Shown: piece after piece, positions 41,717-50,083 of the stretch
How positions within the stretch are numbered: position 1 is the first letter of the stretch
Layout: the number at the start of each line of letters is the position of its first letter
From: Streptomyces sp. NBC_00572
GTDB lineage: Bacteria; Actinomycetota; Actinomycetes; Streptomycetales; Streptomycetaceae
Direction of reading: 5' to 3'
Length of the DNA stretch: 64,000 bases
NCBI RefSeq assembly: GCF_026341815.1
Contig: NZ_JAPENX010000001.1
Location: forward strand, 4,030,001 to 4,094,000
Notes under the pieces: model-generated
The model's database searches: none
What the model was told of the DNA's origin: nothing
The model's input: the letters and a program-made list of their open reading frames with translations, nothing else
Position numbers and translations under genes: made by a program

Positions 41717-42520
41717 TCAGCGGCCCAGGTACGTGGGCTTCTCCTTGGCGATGAAGGCGCGGACCGCGATCGTGTGGTCCTCGGAGGAGCCCGCCAGGCT
41801 CTGGAGTTCCTCCTCCTTGTCCAGCGCCTCGGCCAGCGAGTGGTCCGCGCCGTACGCGAGGGACTCCTTCAGGGCCGCGTACGCCACCGTCGGGCCCTCC
41901 GCGAGCTTGCGGGCCACCTTCTCGGCCTCGGCCGCGAGGTCGGCGGCCGGGACCAGGCGGTTCACGATGCCCAGTTCGTACGCCTCCTGGGCGGTGATCG
42001 AGCGGGGGAAGAGCAGCAGGTCGGACGCCCGGCTCGCGCCGATCAGCCGGGGCAGCGTCCAGGACACGCCCGAGTCGGCGGTCAGCGCGACCCCCGCGAA
42101 TGAGGTGTTGAACGAGGCGGTGTCCGCGACCACCCGGTAGTCCGCCGCGAGCGCGAAGCCGAAGCCGGCGCCCGCCGCGACGCCGTTCACGCCCGCCACG
42201 ACGGGCTTCCGCATGCCCGCGAGCGCCTTGGTGATCGGGTTGTAGTGGTCCCGGACCGTGTTCATGGTCTCTCGGGTGCCGTTCTCGTGGTCCGCCATGA
42301 GCAGACCCACGTGTTCCTTCAGGTCCTGGCCGACGCAGAACGCCCGCTCGCCGGCCGCAGTGAGCAGCACCGCCCGTACGGCGGGGTCCGCCGCAGCGGT
42401 CTCGGCCGCGTCGCGGAGAGCGACTTTCGCCGCCACGTTCATGGCGTTCATGGCCTCGGGGCGGTTGAGCGTGATGGTGGCGAGCCCGTCGCTCACCTCG
42501 TACAGCACCGTGTCGGCCAT
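41717..42520 (-). CDS. Enoyl-CoA hydratase/isomerase family protein
   Basis: A 267-residue crotonase-fold enzyme that probably hydrates enoyl-CoA esters in beta-oxidation or degrades aromatic compounds. It has LATITLNRPEAMNAMN at the N-terminus, the oxyanion-hole segment AFCVGQDLKEH near 62, and GVNGVAAGAGFGFALAADYRV near 105-125, with SFAGVALTADSGVSWTLPRLIG following. The substrate is unknown; the PaaG-like pattern suggests phenylacetate or fatty acid breakdown, but only weakly. The frame is open to 42727; GGGAA in front of the ATG at 42520 supports that start. Confidence 0.9.
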   Translation of the reverse strand: MADTVLYEVSDGLATITLNRPEAMNAMNVAAKVALRDAAETAAADPAVRAVLLTAAGERAFCVGQDLKEHVGLLMADHENGTRETMNTVRDHYNPITKALAGMRKPVVAGVNGVAAGAGFGFALAADYRVVADTASFNTSFAGVALTADSGVSWTLPRLIGASRASDLLLFPRSITAQEAYELGIVNRLVPAADLAAEAEKVARKLAEGPTVAYAALKESLAYGADHSLAEALDKEEELQSLAGSSEDHTIAVRAFIAKEKPTYLGR

Positions 42521-42832
42521 CGGGTTCCCTTCGCGTCTTTGCGTGGTTGACCAGCACAGCATGGCGGACATCACCCGCCCCGCCCATGTGAGCTGCGTCA
42601 AAGATTTGAAGGCCTCGACCGGACGCCGAGCGGCGAAGTATCGCAGGCCGATCGCCGAAATGTGGGGTTTTGAGAGAGCGCGTTGCGCAAGCGATGCCAT
42701 TCGATGTTGGTCATCGGGTCCTGCCATGCGGGATAATGACCTGGAAGCAATGTGTTCGAAGCCGGTGACGCGTGCTCCAGGTCATGGAGCTGCCCGGCCG
42801 ACAAAGAGCTGGTTTCAGGAAGGGGAACAAGC
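42521..42832. other. Intergenic region with a candidate promoter for the DUF3117 gene
   Basis: A 312-base gap between divergent genes. GATAAT at 42732-42737 is close to the consensus -10, with TGGTCA at 42708-42713 (spacer 18) as a possible -35. An mRNA from there would have an untranslated leader of about 90 bases. I see no other feature. Confidence 0.45.
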
Positions 42833-43000
42833 ATGGCGGCCATGAAGCCGCGGACGGGTGACGGCCCGCTCGAGGTGACCAAGGAGGGGCGGGGCATCGT
42901 CATGCGCGTTCCGCTCGAAGGCGGCGGTCGGCTTGTCGTCGAGCTGACCCCGGACGAGGCCGAGGCACTCGGCGACGCCCTGAAGAAGGTCGTCGGCTGA
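42833..43000 (+). CDS. DUF3117 domain-containing small protein
   Basis: A 55-residue protein typical of the DUF3117 family, found throughout actinobacteria: MAAMKPRTGDGPLEVTKEGR, then VMRVPLEGGGRLVVELTPDEAEALGDALKKV. The family has no known function. GGAAGGGGA before the ATG at 42833 confirms the start. The gene is followed by a perfect 17-bp terminator. Conserved position next to the O-methyltransferase and sigE block suggests a link to basic cell physiology, but this is inference. Confidence 0.9.
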   Translation: MAAMKPRTGDGPLEVTKEGRGIVMRVPLEGGGRLVVELTPDEAEALGDALKKVVG

Positions 43001-43023
43001 CCCGACTCACCCTCGCATCCTGA

Positions 43024-43062
43024 CCACTGCCCCGGTACGGCACGCCCGTACCGGGGCAGTGG
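43024..43062. terminator. Terminator between DUF3117 and O-methyltransferase genes
   Basis: ccactgccccggtacgg at 43024-43040 pairs perfectly over 17 bp with 43046-43062 around CACGC. The genes on both sides converge. Confidence 0.88.
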
Positions 43063-43142
43063 TGTGTCCGGGGGTGGTTCTCGTCCGGGGATGTTCTCGT
43101 ACGCAGGTGGCGCAGGTGGGGGCGGGCGGAGCGGCGGGTGCG

Positions 43143-43808
43143 TCAGCCCCGGCGGACCGCGCACAGCAGGCCGTCGCCCACCGGCAGCAGGGACGGGACG
43201 AGCTCCTGGCTCTCCCGGACCGTGCGCAGCAGTTCACGGACCCGCTGGACCTCGGCCGGCTGGGCCGCCGAGTCGACCGTACGGCCGTCCGCGAAGACGC
43301 CCTCGAAGCAGACGAGACCGCCCGGTCGCAGCAGGCGCAACGATTCAGCGAGGTAGTCCAGGTACTCAAGCCGGTCGCCGTCGCAGAACACGAGGTCGTA
43401 GCCGCCGTCCGCGAGTCGCGGCAGTACGTCCAGGGCCCGGCCGGGGATGAAACGGGCCCGGTTGCCCGCGAAGCCCGCCGCGCGGAACGCCGTCTTGGCC
43501 AACTGCTGCCGCTCCGGCTGGAGGTCCACCGTGGTCAGGACGCCGTCCGGCCGCATCCCGAGCAGCAGATAGATGCCCGACACGCCCGTGCCGGTGCCGA
43601 TCTCCGCCACCGCTTTCGCGTCCGCCGTGGCCGCGAGCAGGCGCAGCGCCCCACCGGTGCCCGGCGACACCGAGGGCAGCCCTGCCTCCCGGGCCCGCTC
43701 CCGGGCCCAGCGCAGAGCTTCGTCCTCGGCGACAAAGGCGTCGGCGAACGACCAGCTCGTCTGCCGGTTGGCGGTAATGGCCCTCTCCTGTCCCCGTAGT
43801 TGACGCAA
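43143..43808 (-). CDS. SAM-dependent O-methyltransferase
   Basis: About 211-221 residues, class I methyltransferase of the COMT/CCoAOMT type. The SAM loop VAEIGTGTGVSG lies near 67-78, DLQPERQ follows it, and YDLVFCDGDRLEYLDYL holds the metal-binding Asp. The methyl acceptor is not known. The frame from the TTG at 43808 has no ribosome site. AGGAGAGG stands 3-10 nt before an ATT codon at 43776-43778, and no ATG, GTG or TTG follows within 20 codons, so an AUU start is likely; see findings. Divergent from sigE, as Rv1220c is in M. tuberculosis. Confidence 0.85.
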   Translation of the reverse strand: MRQLRGQERAITANRQTSWSFADAFVAEDEALRWARERAREAGLPSVSPGTGGALRLLAATADAKAVAEIGTGTGVSGIYLLLGMRPDGVLTTVDLQPERQQLAKTAFRAAGFAGNRARFIPGRALDVLPRLADGGYDLVFCDGDRLEYLDYLAESLRLLRPGGLVCFEGVFADGRTVDSAAQPAEVQRVRELLRTVRESQELVPSLLPVGDGLLCAVRRG

Positions 43809-43832
43809 CGGTGACTGTATCCGCTGTCAGCG

Positions 43833-43858
43833 GGAACCCGCAGATGGGACCGGGCGTT
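43833..43858 (+). promoter_or_regulatory. Candidate ECF sigma-dependent promoter of sigE
   Basis: GGAAC at 43833-43837 and CGTT at 43855-43858 are 17 nt apart (18 to GTT), the pattern of ECF promoters of the SigE/SigH/SigR kind. It lies about 95 nt before the sigma gene. It would make the gene self-activating or a target of SigR. Confidence 0.6.
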
Positions 43859-43944
43859 CACCAGGGGAAGGACGCGGCAGGAGGAAGCCGGGGGACCCGG
43901 TTCCAAATTCGCGTAAAGATTCTTATCCGGAGCTAACGGGCGAG

Positions 43945-44709
43945 GTGGCTATGGTAGGGGCTCCACTGGACACCACCAGAGCCGATAGGGGAGGTGCGGC
44001 TGCGCCTGTGGATCGGGGAGGAGTGCTTCGGCGTCTTCTCAGGTCGGCGGGTGAGCCGAAATCCGTGACCGACACCGCTGACCGAATCCGCACCACCGAC
44101 GCCGCTCCCACCACCGCGACCTTCGCATCGGATGCGGAATCGCAGGCGTGGACTCCGCCCACCTGGGAGGAGATCGTCAGCACGCACAGTGGCCGGGTCT
44201 ACCGTCTCGCCTACCGCCTCACGGGCAACCAGCACGACGCCGAGGACCTGACGCAAGAGGTCTTCGTCCGTGTCTTCCGCTCGCTGTCGACGTACACGCC
44301 GGGCACCTTCGAGGGCTGGCTCCACCGCATCACCACCAATCTCTTCCTCGACATGGTCCGCCGCAAGCAGCGCATCCGTTTCGACGCGCTCGCCGACGAC
44401 GCCGCCGAGCGGCTGCCCAGCCGTGAGCCCTCGCCGCAGCAGGTGTTCAACGACACCCACTTCGACGCGGACGTGCAGCAGGCCCTCGACACCCTCGCGC
44501 CCGAGTTCCGCGCCGCGGTCGTCCTCTGCGACATCGAAGGACTGTCGTACGAGGAGATCGCCGCGACCCTCGGTGTGAAGCTCGGCACCGTCCGCAGCCG
44601 GATCCACCGCGGACGCTCCCACCTGCGCAAGGCCCTCAAGCACCGCTCGCCCGAGGCACGGGCGGAGCGTGCCCTGGCCTCCGTCGGATGGGAGGCAGGG
44701 ACAGCGTGA
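43945..44709 (+). CDS. sigE: ECF RNA polymerase sigma factor, SigE-type
   Basis: A 254-residue ECF sigma factor. The first 70 residues are a non-conserved Ala/Thr-rich extension. Region 2 has GRVYRLAYRLTGNQHDAEDLTQEVFVRVFRSL; region 4 has LDTLAPEFRAAVVLCDIEGLSYEEIAATLGVKLGTVRSRIHRGR. It directs transcription under envelope or oxidative stress when its anti-sigma factor is released. Gene order (methyltransferase, sigma, anti-sigma, htrA, tatB) equals the M. tuberculosis sigE locus; it is not the gene called sigE in S. coelicolor. Starts at 43945 (GTG) or 43951 (ATG) are both possible. Translationally coupled to the anti-sigma gene by GTGA. Confidence 0.92.
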   Translation: MAMVGAPLDTTRADRGGAAAPVDRGGVLRRLLRSAGEPKSVTDTADRIRTTDAAPTTATFASDAESQAWTPPTWEEIVSTHSGRVYRLAYRLTGNQHDAEDLTQEVFVRVFRSLSTYTPGTFEGWLHRITTNLFLDMVRRKQRIRFDALADDAAERLPSREPSPQQVFNDTHFDADVQQALDTLAPEFRAAVVLCDIEGLSYEEIAATLGVKLGTVRSRIHRGRSHLRKALKHRSPEARAERALASVGWEAGTA

Positions 44710-45653
44710 GCGGCACACGTCCCTCGTCACCGACCCCCGCGGAACACCACCTCGGGGACCGGCTGGCCGCGCTCGTCGACGGCGAACTCGGCCACGACGC
44801 CCGCGAGCGGGTCCTCGCCCACCTCGCGACCTGCCCCCGCTGCAAGGCGGAGGCCGACGCACAGCGCACCCTCAAGAGCGTCTTCGCCTCGGCGGCTCCC
44901 CCGCCGCCCTCGGAAGGATTCCTCGCCCGGCTCCAGGGGCTACCGGGGGGCCCCGGTGAGCCGGGAGGCCCCGGCGGAACCCGAGGCCCCCTCGAAGAGC
45001 TCCTCGGCGCGGGCGGACTGAAGTCCGACGGCTTCGCCACGGCGGCCGTCGTCACGCCACACACCCCGCACTCCCCGCACACCGGCTTCCGTATCCACGA
45101 GGTCGGCGACCGCGCGTCCGGAACCTCCTGGCGCGGGCGGCGCTTCGCCTTCGCGGCGGCCAGCGCCGTCTCGTTCGCGGCCATCGCCCTCGGCGGCACC
45201 CTGCCGCTGGAGGCCTCGGTGAACGCGAGCGCACGCGGCGGCCAGGGCACCGGCACCGCGGTCACCCCGCTGCGCGCCACCTCCACGGGCCCCGGCGGCG
45301 GCACGGCCGTCACCCGGGGCACGCGCTCCGGCGAGCGCGGCGCCCAGTCCGTCGACGGCACGCAGGTGACCCCGGGGGCCCCGCTGTCTCCCGGAGCCCC
45401 GGCGGCGCTGCCGCACGGGCCGGTGGCCGCCGTCGGCCCGGGCACGGTTCCCGCGGGCGCCGTCCCGCCGGACGCGGTGCGCTCCGCCGCCGCTCCGCTG
45501 GTGGCGGTACGCCTCCGCGACCAGGGCACGCAGTCGTTCCTCGCCCTGTCGCCCTTCATACGGCCGACGGGTCCGGCCCTCCAACTGGCCCTCGGTCCCG
45601 GACCCAGTCCGGCCCCCAGCCCGACGACCGCACCGCTCGGCTCCCACCGCTGA
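44706..45653 (+). CDS. Anti-sigma factor, zinc-finger (zf-HC2) family
   Basis: A 315-residue cognate anti-sigma factor for the upstream SigE. The zinc-binding motif H-x3-C-x2-C is at His39, Cys43 and Cys46 (HLATCPRC), typical of ZAS proteins that hold the sigma factor. A probable membrane helix (FAFAAASAVSFAAIALG) is near 145-165, and the rest is a Pro/Ala/Thr-rich outer part. By family rules it holds SigE until signal or proteolysis frees it. It overlaps sigE by GTGA. Streptomycete copies are longer than mycobacterial RseA by a long outer tail. Confidence 0.88.
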   Translation: MSGTRPSSPTPAEHHLGDRLAALVDGELGHDARERVLAHLATCPRCKAEADAQRTLKSVFASAAPPPPSEGFLARLQGLPGGPGEPGGPGGTRGPLEELLGAGGLKSDGFATAAVVTPHTPHSPHTGFRIHEVGDRASGTSWRGRRFAFAAASAVSFAAIALGGTLPLEASVNASARGGQGTGTAVTPLRATSTGPGGGTAVTRGTRSGERGAQSVDGTQVTPGAPLSPGAPAALPHGPVAAVGPGTVPAGAVPPDAVRSAAAPLVAVRLRDQGTQSFLALSPFIRPTGPALQLALGPGPSPAPSPTTAPLGSHR

Positions 45654-45732
45654 CCCGCGACCTGGTTGAATCCAGGGACAGGGGCGCCCGACCCAAGGGG
45701 CGCGGCACGGGTCAGCGGGTTGCGGGGAGAGC

Positions 45733-47583
45733 ATGAACAACGGGAAGCCGAACTGGTGGAGCCGGCCTTCGACCACACCGGAGGCGGCGCGGATACCCTC
45801 GCCGCCTCCGGCCGACGACCTCACGGAGGGCGTCACCGCCGTCGGCACGGATGACGCCGACGGCGACTTTCCGCTGCCCGCGCCGCAGCCGTCGGCCGGG
45901 GGTGCGGCCGAGGCGCCGGCTGCCTCGGACGCCGCCGGCGTCGTGGCCGACGTGACGGACATGACGGATGTGGCGGACTCGCGGGACACGGCGGTGATGT
46001 CCGAGGTCGTCGTCGTCGCCGACGCGCCCGCGCCCGTGGCCGAGGCCGCTCCCGCCGTTCTGCTGACCAAGGGCGAGCCTCCGGCCCCGGCGGACGAGGC
46101 CCCGACGGCGGCCCTCCCGGTCACCGACGCTCCCGTCGCCGACGCCCCGCAGGCCCCGGCGCCCGCGCAGACCGCGCCGCAGCCCCTGCACGCCCCCGAC
46201 GAGTACCGGACGCCGCCCTACGGTGAGCCCGGCCCGTGGGCGCCCGCGCCGCCCGTACAGCGCCCTCCGGCGCACGTACCGCCGCAGCAGGCCCACGTGC
46301 CCCCCGTACCGCAGCAGCCCCAGCCTCAGCCGCATCCCCACCCGCAGTCCCAGCCGCACGCGCAAGGGGGCGCCGTGCCGCCGCCGCAGGGCGGGGCGCC
46401 CTGGGTGCAGTACGACCCCTGGGGGGCCGGCGGGGTCGGATTCCACCCCGCGCCCGCGAAGAAGTCCCGCACGGGGCTCGCCGTCGTGGGCGCGCTCGTC
46501 CTCGCGCTCGTCACCGGAGTCATCGGCGGCGGCATCGGCGCGTACGTCGAGCGCAACGGCGGGATCACCACCGTCGAGCTGCCGCAGGCGGACGGCGGGG
46601 ACACCGACCGTGCCCCGGACAGCGTGGCCGGGATCGCGGCCGCCGCCCTGCCCGGCGTGGTCACCCTGCACGTCAAGGGCGGCGGTTCGTCCGGCACCGG
46701 CACCGGCTTCGTGCTGGACACCAAGGGCCACATCCTCACCAACAACCACGTCGTCGACGGGGCCCGGTCCTCCGAGGACATCTCGGTGACCTTCTCCAGC
46801 GGCGAGACCGCCCGTGCCAAGGTCGTCGGCAAGGACACCGGCTACGACCTGGCCGTCGTCCAGGTCATCGGCGTCTCCGGCCTCAAGGCGCTGCCGCTCG
46901 GCAACTCCGACAACGTCCGCGTCGGCGACCCCGTCGTCGCCATCGGCGCCCCCTTCGACCTGTCCAACACGGTCACGTCCGGCATCATCAGCGCCAAGGA
47001 ACGCCCGATCACCGCGGGCGGCGAGAAGGGCGACGGCAGCGACATCAGCTACGTCGACGCCCTCCAGACCGACGCCCCCATCAACCCCGGCAACTCCGGC
47101 GGCCCGCTCCTCGACTCCAAGGGCCGGGTCATCGGCATCAACAGCGCGATCCGCGCGGCCGGCGGCGGCTCCGGTGACGGAGAGGGCGGCAGTGCCTCCC
47201 AGCCCGGCTCCATCGGCCTCGGCTTCGCCATACCGATCAACCAGGGCAAGCGGGTCGCCGAGGAGCTCATCAACACCGGCAAGGCCACCCACCCGGTCAT
47301 CGGTGTGAGCCTCGACATGCAGTTCAACGGCGACGGCGCCCGCGTCGGCGAGAAGGGCAAGGACGGCTCCGCGTCCGTCACGCCCGGCGGCCCGGCCGCG
47401 AAGGCGGGGCTCCGGCCCGGGGACGTCATCACCAAGGTCGACGGCCAGCGCGTGCACAACGGCGAGGAGCTGATCGTGAAGATCCGCGCCCACCGCCCCG
47501 GCGACAAGCTGGCGCTCACCCTGACCCGCAACGGCAAAGAGCTGACAAAGACGTTGACGCTGGGCTCCTCCCAGGGCACCTGA
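45733..47583 (+). CDS. htrA: HtrA-like serine protease with PDZ domain
   Basis: A 616-residue S1C protease. Residues 1-240 are a long cytoplasmic Pro/Ala/Gln-rich region, a membrane helix lies at about 243-275, and the trypsin-like domain follows with His339 (NNHVVDG), Asp372 (DTGYDLAVVQV) and Ser455 (INPGNSGGPLL). One PDZ domain at about 520-612 (GGPAAKAGLRPGDVITKVDGQRV) closes the protein. It acts at the outer face of the membrane in protein quality control and may cut the anti-sigma factor. It lies 80 nt after the anti-sigma gene in the same direction, fitting a stress operon. Confidence 0.95.
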   Translation: MNNGKPNWWSRPSTTPEAARIPSPPPADDLTEGVTAVGTDDADGDFPLPAPQPSAGGAAEAPAASDAAGVVADVTDMTDVADSRDTAVMSEVVVVADAPAPVAEAAPAVLLTKGEPPAPADEAPTAALPVTDAPVADAPQAPAPAQTAPQPLHAPDEYRTPPYGEPGPWAPAPPVQRPPAHVPPQQAHVPPVPQQPQPQPHPHPQSQPHAQGGAVPPPQGGAPWVQYDPWGAGGVGFHPAPAKKSRTGLAVVGALVLALVTGVIGGGIGAYVERNGGITTVELPQADGGDTDRAPDSVAGIAAAALPGVVTLHVKGGGSSGTGTGFVLDTKGHILTNNHVVDGARSSEDISVTFSSGETARAKVVGKDTGYDLAVVQVIGVSGLKALPLGNSDNVRVGDPVVAIGAPFDLSNTVTSGIISAKERPITAGGEKGDGSDISYVDALQTDAPINPGNSGGPLLDSKGRVIGINSAIRAAGGGSGDGEGGSASQPGSIGLGFAIPINQGKRVAEELINTGKATHPVIGVSLDMQFNGDGARVGEKGKDGSASVTPGGPAAKAGLRPGDVITKVDGQRVHNGEELIVKIRAHRPGDKLALTLTRNGKELTKTLTLGSSQGT

Positions 47584-47674
47584 GTGCCATGTGGCGGACA
47601 CCCGGAGGTACCCGTCCGACAGTTTCGGCGGGTACCGTGGACCGGGCCCTTGACCGGCATGAAGGAGCTACTAG

Positions 47675-48148
47675 GTGTTCAGCGACATAGGCGCACTCGA
47701 GCTGGTGACGCTCGTCGTCCTCGCCGTGCTCGTCTTCGGGCCGGACAAGCTCCCGAAGGTCATCCAGGACGTCTCGCGCTTCATCCGGAAGATCCGTGAG
47801 TTCTCGGACAGCGCGAAGGAGGACATCCGCAGCGAGCTGGGACCGGACTTCAAGGACTTCGAGTTCGAGGACCTCAACCCGAAGACGTTCCTCCGCAAGC
47901 AGATGGAGCAGAACGAGGACCTCCGGGAGCTCAAGGAGCTGCGCGGCAGCTTCGACCTCAAGAAGGAGATGAACGAGGTCGCCGACGCGGTGCACAGCCG
48001 CGAGCCGCAGACCTCGGCCGTCAACGGTTCCCCGGTCAACGGTTCCTCCGGTGCGGTCACCTCCGCCAACGGCACCCCGGACCTGCTGAAGAAGCAGGAC
48101 AAGCCGGACAACGGAGAGCGTCCTCCGTACGACTCCGACGCGACCTGA
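47675..48148 (+). CDS. tatB: Sec-independent protein translocase TatB
   Basis: A 157-residue TatB/TatA-family membrane protein. The N-terminal helix (ELVTLVVLAVLVFGPDKLPKVIQD) ends in FGPDKLP, the family hallmark, and is followed by an amphipathic and charged helix (DVSRFIRKIREFSDSAKEDIRSEL). The Pro/Ser-rich C-terminus is probably unstructured. TatB receives folded twin-arginine substrates with TatC. GTG start at 47675 behind AAGGAG at 47660-47665. It lies directly after htrA, as in mycobacteria. Confidence 0.93.
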   Translation: MFSDIGALELVTLVVLAVLVFGPDKLPKVIQDVSRFIRKIREFSDSAKEDIRSELGPDFKDFEFEDLNPKTFLRKQMEQNEDLRELKELRGSFDLKKEMNEVADAVHSREPQTSAVNGSPVNGSSGAVTSANGTPDLLKKQDKPDNGERPPYDSDAT

Positions 48149-48222
48149 CGACGGGCTGTCACCGACCCGACGCGTCCTGGTGGCTATCCTCCCTCTGTTG
48201 ACGCAACGAGGAGGCGGCCGAG

Positions 48223-48849
48223 ATGGAGACCACGAGTCGGGTGGAGGGCGTACCCACGGCCCGGCGGACCGCCGAGGGCTACCTGCGCGCACCCTTCGCC
48301 TGGTACGGCCTCGACGAGGCGTTCACCGGGCCCCGCTGGCTGATGCAGGTCGGCACGGCGGCGGACGGCAGCGTGCAGCACGGGTCGACCGGGCACGGTG
48401 ACACGCCGTCCATAAAGTCGGACGCGACCGGCGCGGAGAAGGAACGGTTCGCGGTGGTCGTGACGGTGGCCGCGAGCCCCGTACGGCGCACCGGAGACGG
48501 CACCGGCGTCCTCGACGCCACCACCGTCTCCTCGGCCGCCTGGCTGGCCGGCTCCGGGCTGCTCGTCCACACCTGGCCTGCCTCGCTCGACCACGCGACG
48601 CGGGACAACTGGCTGGACCAGCAGACCGAGACGGCCTTCGAGCTGGCCGACGACCTCGGCGGGACGGAGTGGTCGACGCTGTCGCTGCCGGTGGACGGGG
48701 TGCCGGTGCCGTTCCACTACCGCGAGTCGGAGTTCGGGTGGGTCCTGGCCGGGTCCGCGGCGGGGGTGCACATCGGCGCGTACGGGCGTGGGATGAGTGC
48801 GTACGGTCTGGGGTTCTCGCAGATCAAGGACCTCGACGCCTACGTGTAG
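48223..48849 (+). CDS. Conserved hypothetical protein (208 aa)
   Basis: A 208-residue soluble protein, rich in Trp and Gly, with conserved streptomycete features (APFAWYGLDEAF near the start and HIGAYGRGMSAYG near the end). I see no catalytic or cofactor motif and no membrane helix. GAGGAGG before the ATG at 48223 makes the start certain. TATCCT at 48184-48189 could be a -10 box. It lies between tatB and the convergent mrp gene. Function unknown. Confidence 0.78.
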   Translation: METTSRVEGVPTARRTAEGYLRAPFAWYGLDEAFTGPRWLMQVGTAADGSVQHGSTGHGDTPSIKSDATGAEKERFAVVVTVAASPVRRTGDGTGVLDATTVSSAAWLAGSGLLVHTWPASLDHATRDNWLDQQTETAFELADDLGGTEWSTLSLPVDGVPVPFHYRESEFGWVLAGSAAGVHIGAYGRGMSAYGLGFSQIKDLDAYV

Positions 48850-48866
48850 GAACCAAGAGCGGGAAC

Positions 48867-48900
48867 GGGAAAGGGCGCCCCCTCGGGGGCGCCCTTTCCC
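48867..48900. terminator. Terminator between convergent genes
   Basis: gggaaagggcgccccc at 48867-48882 is complementary to 48885-48900, 16 bp with only TC between. In practice the innermost pairs open to give a loop. It ends the 208-residue gene and mrp. Confidence 0.88.
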
Positions 48901-48905
48901 GGCAC

Positions 48906-50039
48906 TCAGAACTTGTTGCGCGGCGTGATGCCCAGGCTCATGCCCGAGAGGCCTCGCTGGCGGCCGCCGAGCTTGCCGGCGATCGCGCGGAGGGCCGCGC
49001 CCGCCGGGGAGTCCGGGTCCGTGAGGACGACGGGCTTGCCCTCGTCGCCGCCCTCGCGGAGCCGCACGTCGATCGGGATCGAGCCGAGGACCGGGACCGT
49101 CGCACCCGTGGTCTGCGTCAGACCGTCCGCGACCCGCTGGCCGCCGCCCGTGCCGAACACGTCGACCATCTCGTCGCAGTGCGGGCACGGCAGGCCCGCC
49201 ATGTTCTCGACGACACCGACGATCTTCTGGTGGGTCTGGACGGCGATGGAACCGGCCCGCTCGGCGACCTCGGCCGCCGCCTGCTGCGGGGTGGTGACGA
49301 CCAGGATCTCCGCGTTCGGGACGAGCTGCGCGACCGAGATCGCGATGTCGCCGGTGCCCGGGGGCAGGTCGAGCAGGAGGACGTCCAGGTCGCCCCAGTA
49401 CACGTCCGCGAGGAACTGCTGGAGCGCGCGGTGCAGCATCGGGCCGCGCCACACGACCGGCGCGTTGCCCGGGGTGAACATGCCGATGGAGATGACCTTC
49501 ACACCGTTCGCCGACGGCGGCATGATCATGTTCTCGACCTGGGTCGGACGGCCGTCCGCGCCCAGCATGCGGGGCACCGAGTGACCGTAGATGTCGGCGT
49601 CGACGACGCCGACCTTCAGGCCGTCGGCGGCCATCGCCGCGGCCAGGTTCACGGTGACGGAGGACTTGCCGACGCCACCCTTGCCGGAGGCGACCGCGTA
49701 CACCCTGGTCAGCGAGCCCGGCTTCGCGAACGGCACCTCGCGCTCGGCGCTCGTGCCGCGCAGCGCCGTCGCCAGCTCCTTGCGCTGCTCGTCGCTCATC
49801 ACGTCCAGCGAGACGTCGACGCCGGTGACGCCCTCGACGCCGGAGACGGCATCGGTCACCCGCTGGGTGATGGTCTCGCGCATCGGGCAGCCGGAGACGG
49901 TCAGGTAGACCGTGACGGCGACCTTGCCGTCCGGTTCGATCTCCACCGACTTGACCATGCCGAGCTCAGTGATCGGTTTGTTGATCTCGGGGTCGTTCAC
50001 CGTCGCCAGTGCTTCGAGCACCGCGTCTTCCATAGCCAT
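48906..50039 (-). CDS. mrp: Mrp/NBP35 family iron-sulfur carrier ATPase
   Basis: A 377-residue P-loop ATPase that carries or inserts iron-sulfur clusters. An N-terminal MIP18/DUF59 domain (residues 1-85, LTVSGCPMRETI) is fused to a deviant Walker A GKGGVGKS at 119-126, LLDLPPGTGD near 220, and a CxxC motif (GLPCPHC) near 255 that bridges clusters in dimers. Start at the ATG 50039 (MAMEDAV); the frame goes on to 50087. It is the last gene of a minus-strand group with DUF1003 and MgtE-like genes. Confidence 0.94.
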   Translation of the reverse strand: MAMEDAVLEALATVNDPEINKPITELGMVKSVEIEPDGKVAVTVYLTVSGCPMRETITQRVTDAVSGVEGVTGVDVSLDVMSDEQRKELATALRGTSAEREVPFAKPGSLTRVYAVASGKGGVGKSSVTVNLAAAMAADGLKVGVVDADIYGHSVPRMLGADGRPTQVENMIMPPSANGVKVISIGMFTPGNAPVVWRGPMLHRALQQFLADVYWGDLDVLLLDLPPGTGDIAISVAQLVPNAEILVVTTPQQAAAEVAERAGSIAVQTHQKIVGVVENMAGLPCPHCDEMVDVFGTGGGQRVADGLTQTTGATVPVLGSIPIDVRLREGGDEGKPVVLTDPDSPAGAALRAIAGKLGGRQRGLSGMSLGITPRNKF

Positions 50040-50083
50040 ACCGACGATGGTACGGCGCCGACCACCGGCCCATGAAAGGCCTG

